From: Lachnospiraceae bacterium UBA3692
GTDB lineage: Bacteria > Bacillota > Clostridia > Lachnospirales > Lachnospiraceae
Length of the DNA: 18,998 nt
Assembly: GCA_002372815.1 (NCBI GenBank)
Contig: DFIR01000005.1
Location: 59,322-78,319 of the forward strand
Reading direction: 5' to 3'
Shown one piece after another: positions 15,849 through 18,998 of this stretch (positions are counted from its first letter, which is position 1; every line of letters starts with the position of its first letter). Position numbers and translations under genes: made by a program. Under the pieces are notes generated by a model, which saw only the letters and a list, made by a program, of their open reading frames with translations, searched no databases and had not been told where the DNA came from.

Positions 15849-15862
15849 CCCTCATCGGAATA

Positions 15863-15871
15863 TGCTATGAT
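15863..15871 (+). promoter_or_regulatory. Extended -10 promoter before rpoZ
   Basis: TGCTATGAT (15863-15871) is an extended -10 element (TG-N-TATGAT). The -35 region is weak (TTTATT at 15843-15848, 17 bases upstream). It would give rpoZ and the downstream genes a transcript of their own, in addition to read-through from gmk. The leader would be about 56 bases. Confidence 0.5.
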
Positions 15872-15933
15872 AAGGCTTCGGATACGAAATCAGGTGCCGC
15901 GGGAAGCGGCATGAAGAAAGAAGAGGTATTAGA

Positions 15934-16323
15934 ATGATACATCCGTCCTACGTGGATCTGATGGAAGTCGTCAATAAAGGCGTGGAAGAAGGCGAGACGC
16001 CGGTCATCAACAGCCGCTATTCGATCGTGATGGCGACGGCCAAGCGCGCGCGCCAGATCGTGGACGGCGATGAGCCGCTGATCGATTCCATGGAAGGGGA
16101 GAAGCCGCTCTCCATCGCCGTGGAGGAGCTGAACCAGGAGAAGATCCGGATCCTGAGCGAGGAGGAGTCCGAGGAGGCCGAGAAGGCTGAGCTGGAGGCC
16201 GCTGCCGGTGAGGAGCCCGCCGCTGAGCTTCACGTCGGGCTGACCGCTGAGGAGCCTGGGGAGGAGATCGTCACGGAGTACGTCGAAGAGGATTCCTCCG
16301 ACGCGGAATATGAAGAAGGCTGA
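15934..16323 (+). CDS. rpoZ: RNA polymerase omega subunit with long acidic C-terminal tail
   Basis: Omega binds the beta-prime subunit and assists RNA polymerase assembly. The core (about 1-75) has the family pattern: MIHPSYVDLMEVVNKG, then NSRYSIVMATAKRARQI (26-42), equivalent to the RFDLVLVAARRARQ block of E. coli omega, and KPLSIAVEELNQEKI (57-71). The position after gmk is the usual one. The start at 15934 follows AAGAAGAGGT. At 129 residues it is longer than many omega subunits, because residues 76-129 form a Glu/Ala/Asp-rich tail, very acidic and probably disordered. The end overlaps the rimO start by 14 bases, in a different frame. Confidence 0.92.
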   Translation: MIHPSYVDLMEVVNKGVEEGETPVINSRYSIVMATAKRARQIVDGDEPLIDSMEGEKPLSIAVEELNQEKIRILSEEESEEAEKAELEAAAGEEPAAELHVGLTAEEPGEEIVTEYVEEDSSDAEYEEG

Positions 16324-17677
16324 CGCACAGCGGCACAATGTGCTGTTCGTCTCGCTCGGATGCGACAAGAACCTCGTGGACTCCGAGCGCATGCTGGGGG
16401 ACCTGGCGGACCGCGGCTATTCCTTCACGGATGACGAGGAGGCTGCGGACATCGCGGTCGTCAACACCTGCTGTTTCATCAACGACGCGAAGAAGGAGAG
16501 CATCGACCAGATCCTCTCCCTTGCACAGCGCCGGACGGACGGGCAGCTGCAGGCGCTCATCGTGACGGGCTGCCTGGCGCAGCGCTACCGGGAGGAGATC
16601 CTCACGGAGATCCCGGAAGTGGACGCGGTCATCGGCACGACGGCGAAGGGACAGCTGGCGGAGGCGCTGGAAGAAGTGCTGATCACCCCGGCGATGCAGA
16701 AGATGCCGGAGAAGCTCCGCATGGAGGACCTGTCGGTCCTGGACGAGGGCGGCAGGCGCCTGCTGTCCACGGGCGGACACTACGCGTATCTCAAGATCGC
16801 GGAGGGGTGCGACAAGTGCTGCACCTACTGCGTGATCCCCGGCGTTCGCGGACATTACCGCAGTGTCCCGATGGAAGCCCTCGTGGAAGAGGCTGCGCAG
16901 CTGGCGCAGCAGGGCGTGCGGGAGCTCATCCTGGTGGCACAGGAGACGACGCTGTACGGAAAGGATCTGTACGGACGGAAATGTCTGCCGGACCTTCTGC
17001 GGAAGCTGTGTGAGATCGACGGGATCGAGTGGATCCGCATTCTGTACTGCTATCCGGAAGAGGTGGACCGGGAGCTCATCGAGGTCATTCGGGACGAGCC
17101 GAAGATCCTGCACTATCTGGACGTGCCGATCCAGCACGCCTCGGATGAGATCCTCCGCCGCATGGGCAGACGGACCGACCGCGCCCATCTGGAGAAGATC
17201 CTCGCGGAGCTGCGGGAGGCGATCCCGGACATCTGCATCCGGACGACGCTGATCACCGGTTTTCCCGGGGAGACGGAAGAGGATCATCAGCAGCTGCTGG
17301 ACTTTGTGCGGCAGCAGCGTTTTGACAGACTGGGCGTCTTCACCTATTCCAAAGAGGAGGGGACGCCGGCGGCCCGCATGAAGGACCAGATCCCGCAGCG
17401 GACGAAGAAGCGCCGCCAGAAGGAGCTCATGCTCCTGCAGCAGGAGATCGCGTTCGAGAGGGAGGCGGCCATGGAAGGCCGGACCCTGCGGGTCATGATC
17501 GAAGGCCGGATCGTCGGAGAGGACGTCTACACGGCCCGGACCTACAGGGACGCGCCGGGCGTGGACGGAACAGTGTTTGTGGAGACGGCGGAGGACCTGA
17601 TGACAGGAGACATGCCGCTCGTGCGGATCACGGGCTCGCAGGAGTACGATCTCATCGGGGAACTCGCTGCCGAGTAG
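16310..17677 (+). CDS. rimO: Ribosomal protein S12 methylthiotransferase RimO
   Basis: RimO is a radical-SAM enzyme that methylthiolates an aspartate of ribosomal protein S12 (Asp89 in E. coli numbering). The 455-residue protein has the N-terminal UPF0004 cluster cysteines Cys18 (FVSLGCDKNLVDSE), Cys54 (VVNTCCFI) and Cys88 (VTGCLAQRY). The radical-SAM triad C167-x3-C171-x2-C174 lies in EGCDKCCTYC, and a C-terminal TRAM-like domain (about 390-455) completes it. LGCDKNLVDSE is a RimO rather than MiaB feature. The ATG at 16310 lies inside the end of rpoZ and has only a poor ribosome binding site, which suggests translational coupling to rpoZ. A GTG at 16340 would shorten the protein to a more usual N-terminus but has no better site. 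Confidence 0.95.
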   Translation: MKKADAQRHNVLFVSLGCDKNLVDSERMLGDLADRGYSFTDDEEAADIAVVNTCCFINDAKKESIDQILSLAQRRTDGQLQALIVTGCLAQRYREEILTEIPEVDAVIGTTAKGQLAEALEEVLITPAMQKMPEKLRMEDLSVLDEGGRRLLSTGGHYAYLKIAEGCDKCCTYCVIPGVRGHYRSVPMEALVEEAAQLAQQGVRELILVAQETTLYGKDLYGRKCLPDLLRKLCEIDGIEWIRILYCYPEEVDRELIEVIRDEPKILHYLDVPIQHASDEILRRMGRRTDRAHLEKILAELREAIPDICIRTTLITGFPGETEEDHQQLLDFVRQQRFDRLGVFTYSKEEGTPAARMKDQIPQRTKKRRQKELMLLQQEIAFEREAAMEGRTLRVMIEGRIVGEDVYTARTYRDAPGVDGTVFVETAEDLMTGDMPLVRITGSQEYDLIGELAAE

Positions 17678-17696
17678 TATTTATAAGGAGGAAGCC

Positions 17697-18227
17697 ATGA
17701 ATCTGCCCAATAAACTTACAGTCCTGAGAATTCTTCTTGTACCTGTCCTGATCATCTGCATGCTGGCCCGGTTCCCGTATCACAACTGGGTGGCGCTGGC
17801 CGTGTTCGTCGTCGCTTCGCTCACGGACCTGGCCGACGGCAAGATCGCCCGCAAATACGGCATGGTCACGGATTTCGGGAAATTCATGGACCCTCTGGCG
17901 GACAAGCTGCTCGTCACCAGCGCCCTCATCTGCCTCGTGGGACTCGGAAAGATCGCTTCCTGGATCGTCATCGTGATCGTGGCCAGGGAATTTACGATCA
18001 GCGGATTCCGCCTGATCGCGGCCAACAACAATATCGTGATCGCGGCCAACTACTGGGGCAAGTTCAAGACCACTTTCCAGATGATCGCCATCATCCTGCT
18101 GATCATGGATATTCCGGCGCTGCAGGTGGTGACAACGATCGCGGTCTACATTGCGCTCGCGCTCACGATCATCTCACTTGCTACTTATATTTATGAGAAC
18201 CGCCAGCTCATCAGCCAGATGAAATAA
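17697..18227 (+). CDS. pgsA: CDP-diacylglycerol--glycerol-3-phosphate 3-phosphatidyltransferase
   Basis: PgsA makes phosphatidylglycerol phosphate, the committed step to phosphatidylglycerol in the cell membrane. The 176-residue protein has four or more membrane segments and the full CDP-alcohol phosphotransferase signature: D44-x2-D47-G48-x2-A51-R52, then eight residues, G61-x3-D65-x3-D69. The opening MNLPNKLTVLRILLVPV is characteristic of PgsA. The start follows AAGGAGG six bases upstream. It lies 19 bases after rimO, and this rimO-pgsA pairing is seen in other Clostridia as I recall. In Bacillus pgsA is followed by cinA and recA; here thiN follows instead. Confidence 0.95.
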   Translation: MNLPNKLTVLRILLVPVLIICMLARFPYHNWVALAVFVVASLTDLADGKIARKYGMVTDFGKFMDPLADKLLVTSALICLVGLGKIASWIVIVIVAREFTISGFRLIAANNNIVIAANYWGKFKTTFQMIAIILLIMDIPALQVVTTIAVYIALALTIISLATYIYENRQLISQMK

Positions 18228-18250
18228 AGGCGGAAAACGGAGAAAAAACT

Positions 18251-18970
18251 GTGAAACATACAGCCGGGATGCTTACAGAAAGATGCCTGCTGGTGTGCGC
18301 AGGGGAAGAGGACACAGTTCCGATCGATATGCATGCGGGAGATTTCCTGATCGCCGTGGACGGCGGTCTTGCCCGTGTGCTGCGGGAAGGACTGTGTCCT
18401 TCACTGATTCTGGGCGACTTCGACTCGCTGGATCCCTCGCTGCGCAGCTACGCGGATGCGCGTGAGAAGGCCTGCCCTTCCGACGTACTGCGCTACCCAG
18501 TGGAAAAAGATGACACCGACACCATGGCCGCCGCCCGCGAAGGCTGGCGCCGCGGCTGCAGGCACTTCGTGCTGCTGGACGCGGCCGGCGGCCGGCCGGA
18601 CCACTTCCTGGCCAACCTGCAGGTCCTTGTCTGGCTGGCCCGCAGGGGAGCCTCCGCAGAGATGCGCAGCACCGACCGCTCCGGCAGACGCACGACCATC
18701 CGTGCCCTCACTTCCGGGGACACCTACCTGTTCCCGGACACCTTCGAGGGAACCTTCTCACTTCTTGCACTGAGCGACACCGTAGAAGACGTGACGATCA
18801 CAGGCGCCCACTACCCGGCCGAACACCTGCAGCTCACGAACGACTACCCGATCGGCATCAGCAACGAGATCCACGCACAGACCCGCGGCCCGGAGGCAGC
18901 ATCCATCCGGATCGGCACCGGCACCGCCGCCCTGATCCTGATCGAGGGCCTTCGGAACACGCACGCCTGA
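18251..18970 (+). CDS. thiN: Thiamine pyrophosphokinase
   Basis: ThiN transfers pyrophosphate from ATP to thiamine, giving the cofactor thiamine pyrophosphate. The GTG start at 18251 is chosen because GGAG lies eight bases upstream; an ATG at 18269 has no such site. The 239-residue protein shows the family motifs in order: AVDGGLARVL (35-44), LGDFDSLDPS (54-63) with the metal-binding DFDS, EKDDTDT (85-91), and DAAGGRPDHFLANLQV (110-125). The C-terminal thiamine-binding domain includes LTNDYPIGISNE. No TPP riboswitch is visible before it. It is 23 bases after pgsA and probably co-transcribed with it. The remaining 28 bases of the window hold no gene. Confidence 0.94.
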   Translation: MKHTAGMLTERCLLVCAGEEDTVPIDMHAGDFLIAVDGGLARVLREGLCPSLILGDFDSLDPSLRSYADAREKACPSDVLRYPVEKDDTDTMAAAREGWRRGCRHFVLLDAAGGRPDHFLANLQVLVWLARRGASAEMRSTDRSGRRTTIRALTSGDTYLFPDTFEGTFSLLALSDTVEDVTITGAHYPAEHLQLTNDYPIGISNEIHAQTRGPEAASIRIGTGTAALILIEGLRNTHA

Positions 18971-18998
18971 TTGGCTCACACAGGGGACGGTTCCAATG

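Noticed and set aside
18228..18250. TPP riboswitch before thiN
   Set aside because: The gap is only 23 bases and holds just a ribosome binding site; there is no room for the riboswitch fold.

Overview
This window looks like a chromosomal core region of a GC-rich anaerobic member of the Bacillota, class Clostridia and quite possibly Lachnospiraceae-like. That placement is inferred. It rests on the large double-ATPase 2-hydroxyacyl-CoA dehydratase activase, the recA-recX-rny block, the yicC-gmk-rpoZ block, a SpoVB/MurJ-type flippase, strong AGGAGG ribosome binding sites, and a Bacillota-type LexA (SOS) box. GC content is high (about 60% by eye). This produces long antisense open frames over several real genes, which I treated as shadows. 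I see no tRNA, rRNA, CRISPR array, insertion sequence or prophage.

Layout. (1) 1-2881, minus strand: the N-terminal 960 residues of a large activase, cut by the left edge. It has its own promoter, divergent from the next unit. (2) 3065-5257, plus strand: three tightly packed genes, namely a rhomboid-like membrane protein with a C-terminal zinc-ribbon-like tail, a degenerate sigma-70-like protein, and an unrecognised 140-aa protein. This is the least ordinary part of the window. (3) 5258-5460: a dense regulatory region with an 18-bp perfect palindrome overlapping a strong promoter, a second palindrome centred on the recA -35 element, and a LexA box just after the recA -10. (4) recA and recX (DNA recombination and repair), then a fresh promoter and rny (RNase Y, mRNA decay), closed by a clear intrinsic terminator. 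(5) glgA (glycogen synthase) and a polysaccharide/lipid flippase of the SpoVB/MurJ type. (6) rqcH on the minus strand (ribosome quality control), convergent with the flippase gene and divergent from yicC. (7) 14259-18970: yicC, gmk, rpoZ, rimO, pgsA and thiN, a run of plus-strand housekeeping genes for RNA turnover, GMP phosphorylation, the RNA polymerase omega subunit, ribosomal protein S12 modification, phosphatidylglycerol synthesis and thiamine pyrophosphate synthesis.

Most of the window is well-known core biology. The best candidates for something undescribed are the rhomboid-like / sigma-like / 140-aa trio directly upstream of recA and the palindrome-promoter arrangement between that trio and recA. 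A membrane sensor working with a sigma-like partner is a tempting reading of the trio, but the sequence alone does not establish it.
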